A stretch of DNA of 64,000 bases from contig JAHCBA010000001.1 in NCBI GenBank assembly GCA_019634625.1, positions 1 through 64,000 on the forward strand, in the 5' to 3' direction. Both the position numbers and the translations under genes were made by a program. Under the pieces are notes generated by a model, which saw nothing but the letters and a program-made list of their open reading frames with translations, made no database searches and had not been told where the DNA came from. Below, piece by piece: positions 8,932-17,918 of this stretch. Source of the DNA: Verrucomicrobiia bacterium. Its GTDB lineage: Bacteria > Verrucomicrobiota > Verrucomicrobiia > Limisphaerales > CAIMTB01. How positions within the stretch are numbered: position 1 is the stretch's first letter; each line of letters starts with the position of its first letter.

Positions 8932-9138
8932 TCCACCCCCCAACCCGGCAACGAACGCCTACCCCAACCCGCCCTGGGAAGAATTCGCCACGTGCCATGC
9001 TCCCAACCGCCTTCACGCGTCCCCAAGACCGGCCTGGAGCGGAACGCCGCCCACCTTTCGCCCCGTTCCCAACGGCCCCCTGCCCTCCGCCCTTCATCCC
9101 CCACCGCTCACTTGTGGCGGCTCAGGCGCCCTCCCCCA

Positions 9139-9192
9139 GATCAAATAGACGGAATCGTCGTGCATATGCACGACGATTCCGTCTATTTGATC
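9139..9192. repeat. Perfect 54-bp palindrome in the flgB upstream spacer
   Basis: Two 27-bp arms meet at TGCAT|ATGCA with no mismatch and no spacer. Position 9138/9193 breaks the symmetry. Neither strand shows a T-tract after the palindrome, so it is not a standard intrinsic terminator, although it lies 40 bp past the stop of the minus-strand kinase gene at 9232. The rest of the 8817-9231 spacer shows no gene I can support. Possible roles: regulator binding site upstream of flgB, cruciform, or RNA processing/terminator stem. Confidence 0.95.
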
Positions 9193-9231
9193 CGCCCGCC
9201 CCTGCCGCGCCCGGCCCCGCCCGGTCAGGCG

Positions 9232-10737
9232 TCAGGTCGAGGCCGCCATCTCCCCGGCCAGGTGCGATCCCTCAGGGATCCCGGGCGGAACCGGGAAGGC
9301 GATCACAAATTCGCAGTACTGACCCTCCTCGCTGCGCGCTTCGATGGTCGCACCGACGTCACGTAGAAGCCGGTAACAGATGCTGAGACCGAGTCCCATG
9401 CCGCGCCCGGTCTCCTTGGTGGTGAAGAAGGGCTCAAAGATCCGGCCCAGACTGACAGCGGACATGCCAGGACCATTGTCCCGAACCCGCACCATCCGGC
9501 ACTCGCCGTTGCCGTCGGCGGACAGTCGGATGCGGGGCCGCTCGCCGGGCGGGAAGGTCTTCGACCGCAGGGCGTCCGCAGCGTTGTGGAGCAGATTGAT
9601 GAACACCTGGGTGAGCCGGGGGCCGACGGCATCGACCGTGAACTCTTCGGGGATGAGATTCTCGACCTCGACCTGTCCTTTGAGTTCTCCGGCCAGGAGC
9701 CGCACCGCGACATCCGCCACCCGCTTCACTTCCACCGTGGCCATCGCTCCGTAGCTCGGGTGGTTGAACTCGCGAAGGTCGCGAACAACCGACGCAATGT
9801 GGCTCAACCCTTCGCGAATGTCCGTCAGGGTCTCCAGGAACTCCTCCCGACTCGATTCCGAGATGTCCGTGGCATGGCGCCGGCACAGGTTGATCGCCGT
9901 GAGCGCGTAGTTCAGGGGATTGTTGATCTCGTGCATGATCCCGGCGCTCATGCGGCCGAGGGAGGCCATCTTCTCCGAATGCACCAGCTGCACCTCCGTG
10001 TCCCGCAGCTGGTTGAACGTGCTTTCGAGGGTATGTCGCAACCGATGCAGCACGTCCGGCAACGACCGGACGTCGATGCCGTCGGCACCGGGATTCGGAG
10101 GCTTGAGATTCGAGACGCCCGCGGCCTGCGCCCGGGTCAGACCCCGGGCCCCGGCCGAGCGAACCAGCATTTCCTGCATGTCGCGGACCACCCCATGCAG
10201 CCGGTCCGTGGCCGTGGCAGCCTGGAGGTTGAGATCCCGTTTCCGGCCCATCGCATGGGCCAGTTGCTGCACCTCGACGTTGTCGAACGGCTTCTTGAGC
10301 ACCACCAGGTTCTCCGGCTGCCCCAGGCGGGCCCGCATCTCGTCCCACGAATAGTCCGAGTACGCTGTGCAGATCACGATCTGCAGCGCGGGATCCACCT
10401 CCCACAACCGCGCGGTGGTCTCGATCCCATCCCATCCCGGGGGCATGCGGACGTCCACAAAGGCCAGCGCATAGGGTTGATCCTGGGCCAGCGAGCGCCG
10501 GACCATCTCCAGCGCCTCCTGACCCTGATAGGCGCTCTGCAACTCGAAGACGGGACCGGCATCCGGGCGCGGCGCCGTATTGAAAAGGATGCTCTCCAGC
10601 TCCTGCACCGCTCCCTCCCCGGACCGGTCGGGGCACAGGATCTTGCGGAAGTCCACGTGGATCGACGGATTATCGTCGATCACCAGAATGCGTCGATTCG
10701 GAGGCGGGGCCGGTCCCCAGGGAGGGCATGAGTTCAT
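9232..10737 (-). CDS. Receiver-histidine kinase (REC-HisKA-HATPase)
   Basis: A 501-residue soluble signalling protein. An N-terminal receiver domain (about 15-150; RRILVIDDN and phosphoacceptor in FVDVRMPPGWDG) is followed by a linker, an H-box with GIMHEINNPLNYAL (phosphoacceptor His), and a C-terminal HATPase with N, G1 and G2 boxes (NLLHNAADAL, DNGPGMS, TGRGMGLGLS). The ATG at 10737 is chosen because the frame further upstream is the shadow of the preceding kinase and has no domain. It overlaps that kinase by 68 bp. Its receiver resembles the N-terminal receiver of the hybrid kinase at 17915-19750. It may be the last relay step in this operon. Confidence 0.85.
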   Translation of the reverse strand: MNSCPPWGPAPPPNRRILVIDDNPSIHVDFRKILCPDRSGEGAVQELESILFNTAPRPDAGPVFELQSAYQGQEALEMVRRSLAQDQPYALAFVDVRMPPGWDGIETTARLWEVDPALQIVICTAYSDYSWDEMRARLGQPENLVVLKKPFDNVEVQQLAHAMGRKRDLNLQAATATDRLHGVVRDMQEMLVRSAGARGLTRAQAAGVSNLKPPNPGADGIDVRSLPDVLHRLRHTLESTFNQLRDTEVQLVHSEKMASLGRMSAGIMHEINNPLNYALTAINLCRRHATDISESSREEFLETLTDIREGLSHIASVVRDLREFNHPSYGAMATVEVKRVADVAVRLLAGELKGQVEVENLIPEEFTVDAVGPRLTQVFINLLHNAADALRSKTFPPGERPRIRLSADGNGECRMVRVRDNGPGMSAVSLGRIFEPFFTTKETGRGMGLGLSICYRLLRDVGATIEARSEEGQYCEFVIAFPVPPGIPEGSHLAGEMAAST

Positions 10738-13048
10738 GGTGTGAATCGCTGACTGCCGGATGAATGGGAAGTTCCAGGATGAATGTGGCGCCCTGACCCA
10801 GACCTTCGCTGTGGACCGACAGGCTCCCGCCCATCTCCCGTGCGGCGTTGGCGCCACTGTGCAGTCCGAAACCGTGCCCGTTCTTCTTGGTCGTGAAGCC
10901 GTGCTGGAAGACTCGGATGAGATTCTCCCGGGCGATGCCGATGCCCGAGTCCCGCACGATGAAGGCCAGACGCTCGGCGGCACGGCGTTGGATGCCGATC
11001 TCGATGCGCCGTGCAGCGGCATCCATCGTCGCCACGGCATGCTTCGCGTTGCGCAGCAGGTTCACGAGGATCTGCAGCACCTTGTGCCGGTCCACGTTCA
11101 TCGGCGGCAGATCCGCGTCGAAATCGCGAAGCACCCGGATGCCGTTCGTTTCGAAGGAGGCCCCGTTCATCCGGAGCGCGTCCTCGACCAGTTCGACCGA
11201 GGCGACCTGTTCCGAAGTGCCCGACACCGTGGCATAGGCCTGCTGCAAGGCCACCACCTTCTTGATGTGCTCGATGTTGCGCATCAGCCCGTCGATCTCC
11301 GTCAGGATGGCGGCGCGCTCGCCCTCGATCTGGGCCGTAACGGCGGCGAAATACTCGGGGAGAATACGACCGCGCTGATCCTCGGTCAGGAACCGGCCGA
11401 GCTCTCCTCGGTGCTCAACGAGCATGGCAACCGCCCGCTGAAGTCCGTTCAGCGGGGACTTGCGCAGGCGATCTCCAACGAGCGTTGCGGAGACGCCGAC
11501 GCTGTTGAGCACGTTGCCGACGTTGTGAAGCACGCTGGTGGCGACCTCGGCCTTGCCGGCGAGACGGGACGCCTCGATCAGCCGCTGCTGGGCCTCGGCC
11601 AGGTCCTTGCGGGCCTTTTCCTCTGCGCGCACCTGGTCCACCAGCTCCTGGGTCCGTTCCGCCACGCGCTCTTCAAGGGTCCTCTTGGATTCGAGGAGGG
11701 CGTCCTGAACCCTCTGGCGCGAAATGGTGGCCCCCAAGGTGTCGCCCACCGTGCGGAGACTGTCCCGCTCCGAGTCGTTCCACACCCGGTCCTCCCGGCA
11801 CTCATCGATTCCTAGAAATCCCCACCAGTCTCCGTCCACATGAATGGGTATGGCCAGAAGCGAGCGGATTCCCTGAGGATCGAGCGTCTCCCGTTCCTCG
11901 GCAGGCATCTCACGAACCAGCCCGAAAACGACCTCCCCGCGGCTGAGAATCTCCACCCAGCGCTGAAACCCCGCAGCCTCGTAATCCACCTCCTGGAGTG
12001 CCGGATTGCCGACCTGCGAAGCAGCGTACGAAACAGTCCATTCGAAGCGCTGACAGGTGAAAAGGCGACCTCCCGGTCCGCGGTAGTTCTGAAACAGGTA
12101 GGTGCGACAGCTCTCCGTCGCCTCGCCGATCTTGGCGAGCACCGCCGGCAGCGCGTGATGCCAGCCGTCCGCCTCGAGCAACTCCTGGGCCGCAAACCGG
12201 ACGCTTTCCAGAACCCGATCCCTCCTCTGAAGGGCGGACGTCATGCAATTGACCGACCCGGCCAGCGCCCCGATTTCGTCAAGGCCCCCCACCTGGGCCA
12301 TGGCAGACAAGTCGCCGCCCGCAACCCGTCCGACCACCGTGCGAAGGCTGAGGATGGGCCGGACCAATCGGCGGGCGTACACGACCGAGGCGCCAAGGCT
12401 GAGGAGAATGCAGGCGGCAGCCATCTGGGTGGTCCTCAGATAGGCATCCGTGACACTGCGATTGAAACCATCGAGGGAGAGGCCGACGTTGATCCAGCCC
12501 CATTCGATTTCCGGATAGTCCAGGGGAAGGGCGTAAGCGAACACCCGGCGTTCAAGGACGGGCGCCATGGCAATGCCGCTGTGGATCTCCCGTCGGGCCG
12601 GACGCCATTCGACCGGACCGTCTTCCAGGGAGAACCAGCGGTCGCCCCCCTTTTCGTGCAGCAGCGAATACCCGTCATGGCGGGCGATGACGATGTAGTC
12701 GATGGAGGGATTGCCGCGAAGGACCAGCCGGCAGTGCTCCACCACGGCGCCGTAATCTTCGCCGGCCAGCCCACTGGTGGCGACGTCACGAATGGAGATG
12801 GAAACGCCGTGCGCCTTGGACTCGAGGTTTTCCAGAAACGTGCGCCGCTGCCCGGGAAGCATCGCCACCAGAAAGATCAACAGCGAGGCAATGGCTATCA
12901 GCCAGGCGAAGAGTGCGGTGCGGAAGGTGATGCCCCGGCGCGGAAGCCAGCCGACCACCGCGGCCTTCAGCCGGCAGCACGGGCGCCCGACCCGTGGCCC
13001 CGAACGCTCGCCCTCTGACGACGAAACGACTGGAGGGGATAACGTCAC
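10670..13048 (-). CDS. Transmembrane sensor histidine kinase with HAMP and GAF domains
   Basis: A 792-residue protein. A transmembrane helix (about 45-66) is followed by an extracytoplasmic sensor of about 145 residues, a second helix, HAMP (about 230-285), a GAF domain (about 295-455), a coiled coil, a kinase core and HATPase (VNLLRNAKHAV, DSGIGIA, GHGFGLHSGANAA). The H-box reads EVATSVLHNVGNVLNSV, with Asn where HisKA kinases usually have Glu or Asp after the His. The start codon is GTG at 13048 with GGAGGG 7 nt upstream. It is 73 bp downstream of the related kinase at 13122-15176. Confidence 0.88.
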   Translation of the reverse strand: MTLSPPVVSSSEGERSGPRVGRPCCRLKAAVVGWLPRRGITFRTALFAWLIAIASLLIFLVAMLPGQRRTFLENLESKAHGVSISIRDVATSGLAGEDYGAVVEHCRLVLRGNPSIDYIVIARHDGYSLLHEKGGDRWFSLEDGPVEWRPARREIHSGIAMAPVLERRVFAYALPLDYPEIEWGWINVGLSLDGFNRSVTDAYLRTTQMAAACILLSLGASVVYARRLVRPILSLRTVVGRVAGGDLSAMAQVGGLDEIGALAGSVNCMTSALQRRDRVLESVRFAAQELLEADGWHHALPAVLAKIGEATESCRTYLFQNYRGPGGRLFTCQRFEWTVSYAASQVGNPALQEVDYEAAGFQRWVEILSRGEVVFGLVREMPAEERETLDPQGIRSLLAIPIHVDGDWWGFLGIDECREDRVWNDSERDSLRTVGDTLGATISRQRVQDALLESKRTLEERVAERTQELVDQVRAEEKARKDLAEAQQRLIEASRLAGKAEVATSVLHNVGNVLNSVGVSATLVGDRLRKSPLNGLQRAVAMLVEHRGELGRFLTEDQRGRILPEYFAAVTAQIEGERAAILTEIDGLMRNIEHIKKVVALQQAYATVSGTSEQVASVELVEDALRMNGASFETNGIRVLRDFDADLPPMNVDRHKVLQILVNLLRNAKHAVATMDAAARRIEIGIQRRAAERLAFIVRDSGIGIARENLIRVFQHGFTTKKNGHGFGLHSGANAAREMGGSLSVHSEGLGQGATFILELPIHPAVSDSHHELMPSLGTGPASESTHSGDRR

Positions 13049-13121
13049 GGCGGGCCCTCCAACCGGACCTGCTTCCGCAGCACGACCGCCGCACCTGGGG
13101 GGTGGACTGTGGGCCGAGTCA

Positions 13122-15176
13122 TCACGGCAGGGGTTCGTCGTGGCTCAAATCGTCAGATGCACCGCCGGCCAAGGGCTCCGGAGCATGGGAATCCCCGTGC
13201 CCCGGATGGCTGTCTGACAGGACCCGCGGATCGCCCGCCTGAGCCACCTTCAGTACCAGGACAAATTCCGCCCCATGGCCGATCCCGTCACTGGTGGCCG
13301 TCAGGTGCCCCCCCATCTCGCGGGCGGCGTTGGCGCCGCTGTGCAGACCGAATCCATGCCCCTCCTTCTTGGTGGTGAAACCGTGCTGAAAGATGCGTGT
13401 CAGGTTCTCGGAAGCGATCCCGACCCCGTTGTCGCGAACGCGAATGGCAATGTGTTCGGGGTTGTACGGCTCGATAAGGATGGTGAGCCGGCGACCATCG
13501 GTGCGGCCAGCGTCCAGGGCATGCTTCGCGTTGCCCAGGAGGTTGATCAGGATTTGCAGCGCCTTGTGCCGGTCCACGATGACCCGGGGCAGGTCCGGGT
13601 CAACGTCGCGGCAGACCACGATTTGATGCCGTTCGAAAGACGCGGCGTTGATCCTCAATGCGTCATCGACAAGTTCGGCCGGGTCGATGGGTTCGTATGC
13701 CCCGGAGACCTTGGCATACGCCTGCTGCATGGCGACGATCTCTTTCAGGTGCTCGACGAACCGGTTGAGCGTGGCGATTTCGTTCAGCAGTTCGGCATGT
13801 TCCATGACGAGGAACCCCGCCGCGGTGCCAAGGTACTCCGGGAGCAACCGGCCCTTGGGATCGTCCTCGAGGTAACGGGCAAGGTCCTCCCGGCGATCCC
13901 GGAGCATGCCGACAGCACGCTGGAGATTGCCGACCTGCTGGCGCTTCAACCGCTCGGCGACGAGGTTGACGGAGACGCTGACGCTGTTGAGGACGTTGCC
14001 GACGTTGTGGAGGATGCCGGTGGCGACCTCCGCCATGCCGGCCAGGCGCGACGACTCCATCAGGCGACGGTGCAAACGCTCCAATTGTTCCTCGGCCCGC
14101 TTTTGCTCGGTGATGTCCAGCGCCACGCCCCGAAGACACGACGCCCGCCCGTCCTCCGATTCCACCGCGACGTTCTCCCGGATCCAGATCATGCGTCCGT
14201 CGGCGCCCAGCATCCGGTAGTCGATCTGGAAGCCTTTGGAATCCGCCACGGCCTTGTCGTAGGTCTCCTCAACCCGGCGCCGGTCGCCCGTGTGCACGAT
14301 CTCGAGCCGAAACGCCGGGTCCTCGATCCACCGGCGGAATGGGTACCGAAACAGCGGCTCAACCTGCCGGCTGACGAAGGTGGTGTGTCGGGTGACGGCA
14401 TCCGCCTCCCATACCACCCCGTGAACGGATTCGAGGATCGACTCCAGCTTGGCGTGGGAATCCAGGATCGCCCGTTCCTGACTCTGCACCCGGCTCAGCA
14501 CCTCGTTGAAGGTGCGGGTCAGCACTCCGAGTTCCCGTCCCTCTTCCTCCCGCGCGCGGATCGAGAAGTCCTTCCGGTCGGCAATCTCTTGAGCAACGCC
14601 GGTGAGGCGGGCAAGGGGGTCGGTTACAACGCGCCGCATCCAGACCAGACAGACGCCCACCAGTGCGGCCCCCGCAGCGGTGAGCCCGACCAGTAGCCAG
14701 GCGACGAGACGGGAAAGGCCGGAGTAGACTTGGGTGTGGTCGCCGACAAGGTTGAGCCAGGCCACCGTCTGACCATCCATCACGACAGGCTCCACCAGGA
14801 ACCCTTCCCGGCCCCGGAGCAACACCCCCCCATCGCCGTGAGCCACCGGTTGCCCCACCGGGTTGCCATAATCGGCAAGCACTGTCCCGTCGGGAAGGAC
14901 CAGCACCGCACCGAGAACGTTCGCCTTGGTGCGCAACGATCGAAGGAGTTCAGCCGCGGCGCGCCCGTCATCGAAGACCACTGCAGCCGCGGCGTTGTCG
15001 GCGACGATGCGAGCCACAGTCTGGAGATCGCGGACGAAGTCCCGGCGAAGCATGCGCATCTGGAAAGCCACCAGGGTCGTGCCCGCAAACAGCAGAAAGA
15101 CCAGGCACGGCACCAGGACGATGAGTAGCACCTTCCCCTGGATGGACATTCTGACTTGTGGTTCAGCGGAGTTCAT
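13122..15176 (-). CDS. Transmembrane sensor histidine kinase with CHASE8-like, HAMP and PAS domains
   Basis: A 684-residue protein. A first transmembrane helix (about 17-38) and a second (about 160-185) bracket a CHASE8-like sensor (with VARIVADNAAAAVVFDD and LRTKANVLGAVLVLPDG). HAMP, a PAS domain (about 255-375) and a kinase core follow. The H-box is VATGILHNVGNVLNSV, the same unusual HN form as in the next kinase, and the HATPase has INLLGNAKHAL, DNGVGIA and GHGFGLHSGANAA. The ATG at 15176 is preferred to a TTG two codons earlier. The yfiR-like gene ends just upstream, so the pair is probably co-expressed. Confidence 0.88.
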   Translation of the reverse strand: MNSAEPQVRMSIQGKVLLIVLVPCLVFLLFAGTTLVAFQMRMLRRDFVRDLQTVARIVADNAAAAVVFDDGRAAAELLRSLRTKANVLGAVLVLPDGTVLADYGNPVGQPVAHGDGGVLLRGREGFLVEPVVMDGQTVAWLNLVGDHTQVYSGLSRLVAWLLVGLTAAGAALVGVCLVWMRRVVTDPLARLTGVAQEIADRKDFSIRAREEEGRELGVLTRTFNEVLSRVQSQERAILDSHAKLESILESVHGVVWEADAVTRHTTFVSRQVEPLFRYPFRRWIEDPAFRLEIVHTGDRRRVEETYDKAVADSKGFQIDYRMLGADGRMIWIRENVAVESEDGRASCLRGVALDITEQKRAEEQLERLHRRLMESSRLAGMAEVATGILHNVGNVLNSVSVSVNLVAERLKRQQVGNLQRAVGMLRDRREDLARYLEDDPKGRLLPEYLGTAAGFLVMEHAELLNEIATLNRFVEHLKEIVAMQQAYAKVSGAYEPIDPAELVDDALRINAASFERHQIVVCRDVDPDLPRVIVDRHKALQILINLLGNAKHALDAGRTDGRRLTILIEPYNPEHIAIRVRDNGVGIASENLTRIFQHGFTTKKEGHGFGLHSGANAAREMGGHLTATSDGIGHGAEFVLVLKVAQAGDPRVLSDSHPGHGDSHAPEPLAGGASDDLSHDEPLP

Positions 15177-15182
15177 GGGCAA

Positions 15183-15782
15183 TCACCGGATCACTGTCCG
15201 GGCAAGCGACAGCAGTCGGGAACTGATCTGCAGGCGGGCCGCCTGGGTCGCGCGGAGGTTGATGTCGAAGCGTACATTCCGATCCACCAGCACGAACCCG
15301 ATCATGCCGCCCTGGCCGACGAAATCCGCATGGCGGCCGACCACCAGCACCGGATGCCTGGACAGCGGCCGCAGCACCTCGCCCATGGGCTCCATGGGGC
15401 CCGGATCGAGATACAGCAGGTGAATCCCCGTGAAGTCGTCGTCCAGCGCCAACCGCCGCACTTCAAGCCGGCGCCGGCCGACGGTCTGCCCGGGAACGAT
15501 CAGCTCCAGGACTGACGCCATGGCCTCGTCACCCACGACTCCGATCGCCAGCGGGGCGTCGCCTTCGAAAACGGCGGACGGCCACTCGACGAATCGGGCG
15601 AAATTGATCAGGAAAGCCGCCCTGACCTCATGCTCCCTGGGCGGTGCGGATGCAGGTGACGAAACGGAGAGCACGCCAAGCAGAACGGCCAACAGCCCGG
15701 GGAAACGCCCCCATGCCACCTCAGGGCGGAAGGATGCCGCCCACGAAGGACGGGTCACACCGGGTGGGCTGTGGAGATTCAT
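15183..15782 (-). CDS. YfiR/DUF4154-family periplasmic protein
   Basis: A 199-residue protein with a hydrophobic export segment (about 28-48; LLAVLLGVLSVSSPASA) and a DUF4154/YfiR domain: VRAAFLINFARFVEWP, PLAIGVVGDE, LVVGRHADFVGQGGMIGFVLVDRNVRFDINL. YfiR proteins are periplasmic and repress membrane signalling partners such as the diguanylate cyclase YfiN. Here the neighbours are CHASE8/HAMP histidine kinases, so the likely partner is a kinase sensor domain. No clear ribosome binding site precedes the start. Confidence 0.85.
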   Translation of the reverse strand: MNLHSPPGVTRPSWAASFRPEVAWGRFPGLLAVLLGVLSVSSPASAPPREHEVRAAFLINFARFVEWPSAVFEGDAPLAIGVVGDEAMASVLELIVPGQTVGRRRLEVRRLALDDDFTGIHLLYLDPGPMEPMGEVLRPLSRHPVLVVGRHADFVGQGGMIGFVLVDRNVRFDINLRATQAARLQISSRLLSLARTVIR

Positions 15783-15821
15783 CGGGCGGGTCTTGCGGGG
15801 AGGATTCTGCCGAACCGCCAG

Positions 15822-17918
15822 CTAGAAACGGTAGGTCAGCTTGCACCGGAAGGTGCGGCCGTTCTGCTGGATCCGGTCCAGCTCCACGATCCCGCCGGAG
15901 ACGGGCCCGCGATAGTAATGGTCGCTCGAAACCGGGTCGGAATATCGACGATCGAAAAGATTGTAGATGCCCGCTGTGACCTCCAGTCCGGGCATGAGTT
16001 CGCGGGCGAACAGGTTCAGGTTGACAACCGCATGGGGACTGACCGTCTCGCCCGCAAGGGAACGGCGTCCGCTCATGGCCTGGATCGCCGTGCTGGCAAA
16101 GACCTTGTTGCCCCAGACCGGCACGCTGAGGTTGACCTTCCCGAGATGCTCGGGAGCGTTCGGAAGCGGCGCCCCGCGGTCGGCATCCATGGTGTCCGTG
16201 AACGAGTAGCTGGCCGACGCCATCACGCCCCTGGGAAGATGATGATCCACCTCCAATTCCACGCCCCGGATCCGGGCCGATCCCTGGTTGGCGTACCTGA
16301 AAACCCCGCCCCCGAGATGGTCGGGATCCGCGGACGGATCGACCTCCAGTCCGATCAGATGATCGACGTCGTTCCAGAAGGCGGAGAGGGTGAGGTTCCA
16401 TCGGGCGCCAAGGACCTGCTCCCAGACGAGTTCGTAGGAGCGGACGGATTTCGGGGTCAGGTCGGGATTCACCGCGAAGAAGGCACCGCTGTAGAACGCC
16501 TCGTATGCGTTGGGGGCCCTGAACGCCTGACCATAGAGAGCCTTGAAGGTGGTCTTCTCCCAAGGCGAGTAGAGGGCGGCCACGCGGGGGGTCAAGGCGC
16601 CGCCCGAGGGGGTGACATGATCGTAGCGAAGCCCGCCGCTCAGGACCAGATCGTCGCGAAGGCTCCACTCGTCCTGGGCGAAGATCCCGACCCTATCGGC
16701 GGATTCGTTCGAATCCGCATGGCTCAGGTACGGGTCATCGTCCCAATTGCGCTGGTCGAGAACCATCTGACCCCGCCACTCGACGCCGGTGCTCAGGTGA
16801 TGGCGCTCTCCAAGCGGCTTGCCGAGGAGCAGGTTGAGCCCCGTGGAGAAGGACTCCGCGAGGTAGCGATTGACGATGGGCGGCGCTGAAGAGTCGTCCT
16901 CGCTGGCGTAGGGGTAGATCCCATCAAAGCGGAACCAGTCGAGTGAACTGCGGGCGTCGAGCAGCCATCCGTCCCCCCACTCGTGCCGGAAGCCGAGTGT
17001 GGCGAATGCCCGCTGGTCGGTGATGGACAGTCCTGGTTCCTGCGAATTGGGTAGAGTGTACCAGGCGGCCGTCGGCACATCCTTGACCCTTCGCCCGTAA
17101 CCGCCGCGCAGCGACCAACTGGCATGCACCACGCTCATGAAGGCGTTGCCCGCCTGTTCTCCATCCAGGTCTTCGGCCACGAATTCCGGAAACTTCAACC
17201 GCTCCGCCCCCTCAGACCCCTGCAGCGTCCCGGACACCAGCAATTCCGTCCCATTGCCGAAACGCGTGCCGTAGGTGGTGCGGCCGGACCAGGCGTCGTA
17301 CGACCCGTACGTGCCGGAGACCTCCACCCCATCGACCTGCCGGCCGCTGCGGGTGATCACGTTGATGACTCCGAAAAGGGCGTTGTTGCCGTAAAGGGAC
17401 GAGCCCGGGCCGCGGATGATCTCGATCCGTTCAATCAGGTCGATATCGAGTGGAAAATCGAGACCGACGGCCGCCGTGTCGTACACGGCATCGTTGATCC
17501 GGTGCCCGTCGATCATCACCAGCAGACGCCCTCCGAAATCGCCGGGCCGTTGGAAACCCCGGATCCCGAGATAGCTGTACGACCGGTCGGACGTCACATA
17601 GAAGCCTCGAACGCGCTGAAGCACTTCGCCCAGCGTGCGGTCCCCATGCCGGGCAATCTGCTCGCGGGTGACCAGGGTGACCGCGGAGGGCGCACGGTTC
17701 AGCTTCTGTTCCCGCCTCGATGCGCCATAAACGGTCTCCACCTTGATCTCGCCAAGCTCCTCCAGGCTCATTCCGACCAGACTCTGCAGGCGGGCGAGTT
17801 CTGACGGCGCATCGCCTGGCAGTTCCTCCCCGCCCCAGACACCCCCCCAGCACCCGAGAACCACCGCAGCGATCAGATGGGGCGTGCGCAGCACTGGGGC
17901 AGGCAGCGGACGGGTCAT
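15822..17918 (-). CDS. TonB-dependent outer-membrane receptor
   Basis: A 698-residue protein with a signal peptide (about 1-29), a plug domain (about 70-190; PSAVTLVTREQIARHGDRTL, IRGPGSSLYGNNALFGVINVITR) and a 22-strand-type barrel ending in aromatic YRF, as outer-membrane proteins do. Substrate cannot be read from the sequence; the plug resembles the colicin I/BtuB/vitamin group. The ATG overlaps the TGA of the upstream hybrid kinase (ATGA), and a yfiR-like gene follows 40 bp downstream. A receptor placed inside a kinase operon suggests ligand sensing or uptake linked to signalling. Confidence 0.93.
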   Translation of the reverse strand: MTRPLPAPVLRTPHLIAAVVLGCWGGVWGGEELPGDAPSELARLQSLVGMSLEELGEIKVETVYGASRREQKLNRAPSAVTLVTREQIARHGDRTLGEVLQRVRGFYVTSDRSYSYLGIRGFQRPGDFGGRLLVMIDGHRINDAVYDTAAVGLDFPLDIDLIERIEIIRGPGSSLYGNNALFGVINVITRSGRQVDGVEVSGTYGSYDAWSGRTTYGTRFGNGTELLVSGTLQGSEGAERLKFPEFVAEDLDGEQAGNAFMSVVHASWSLRGGYGRRVKDVPTAAWYTLPNSQEPGLSITDQRAFATLGFRHEWGDGWLLDARSSLDWFRFDGIYPYASEDDSSAPPIVNRYLAESFSTGLNLLLGKPLGERHHLSTGVEWRGQMVLDQRNWDDDPYLSHADSNESADRVGIFAQDEWSLRDDLVLSGGLRYDHVTPSGGALTPRVAALYSPWEKTTFKALYGQAFRAPNAYEAFYSGAFFAVNPDLTPKSVRSYELVWEQVLGARWNLTLSAFWNDVDHLIGLEVDPSADPDHLGGGVFRYANQGSARIRGVELEVDHHLPRGVMASASYSFTDTMDADRGAPLPNAPEHLGKVNLSVPVWGNKVFASTAIQAMSGRRSLAGETVSPHAVVNLNLFARELMPGLEVTAGIYNLFDRRYSDPVSSDHYYRGPVSGGIVELDRIQQNGRTFRCKLTYRF

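Noticed and set aside
8991-8997. TGGCACG on the minus strand as a sigma-54 -24 element upstream of flgB
   Set aside because: The -24 half is perfect, but the -12 position reads GAATT instead of TTGC, so the essential GC is missing.
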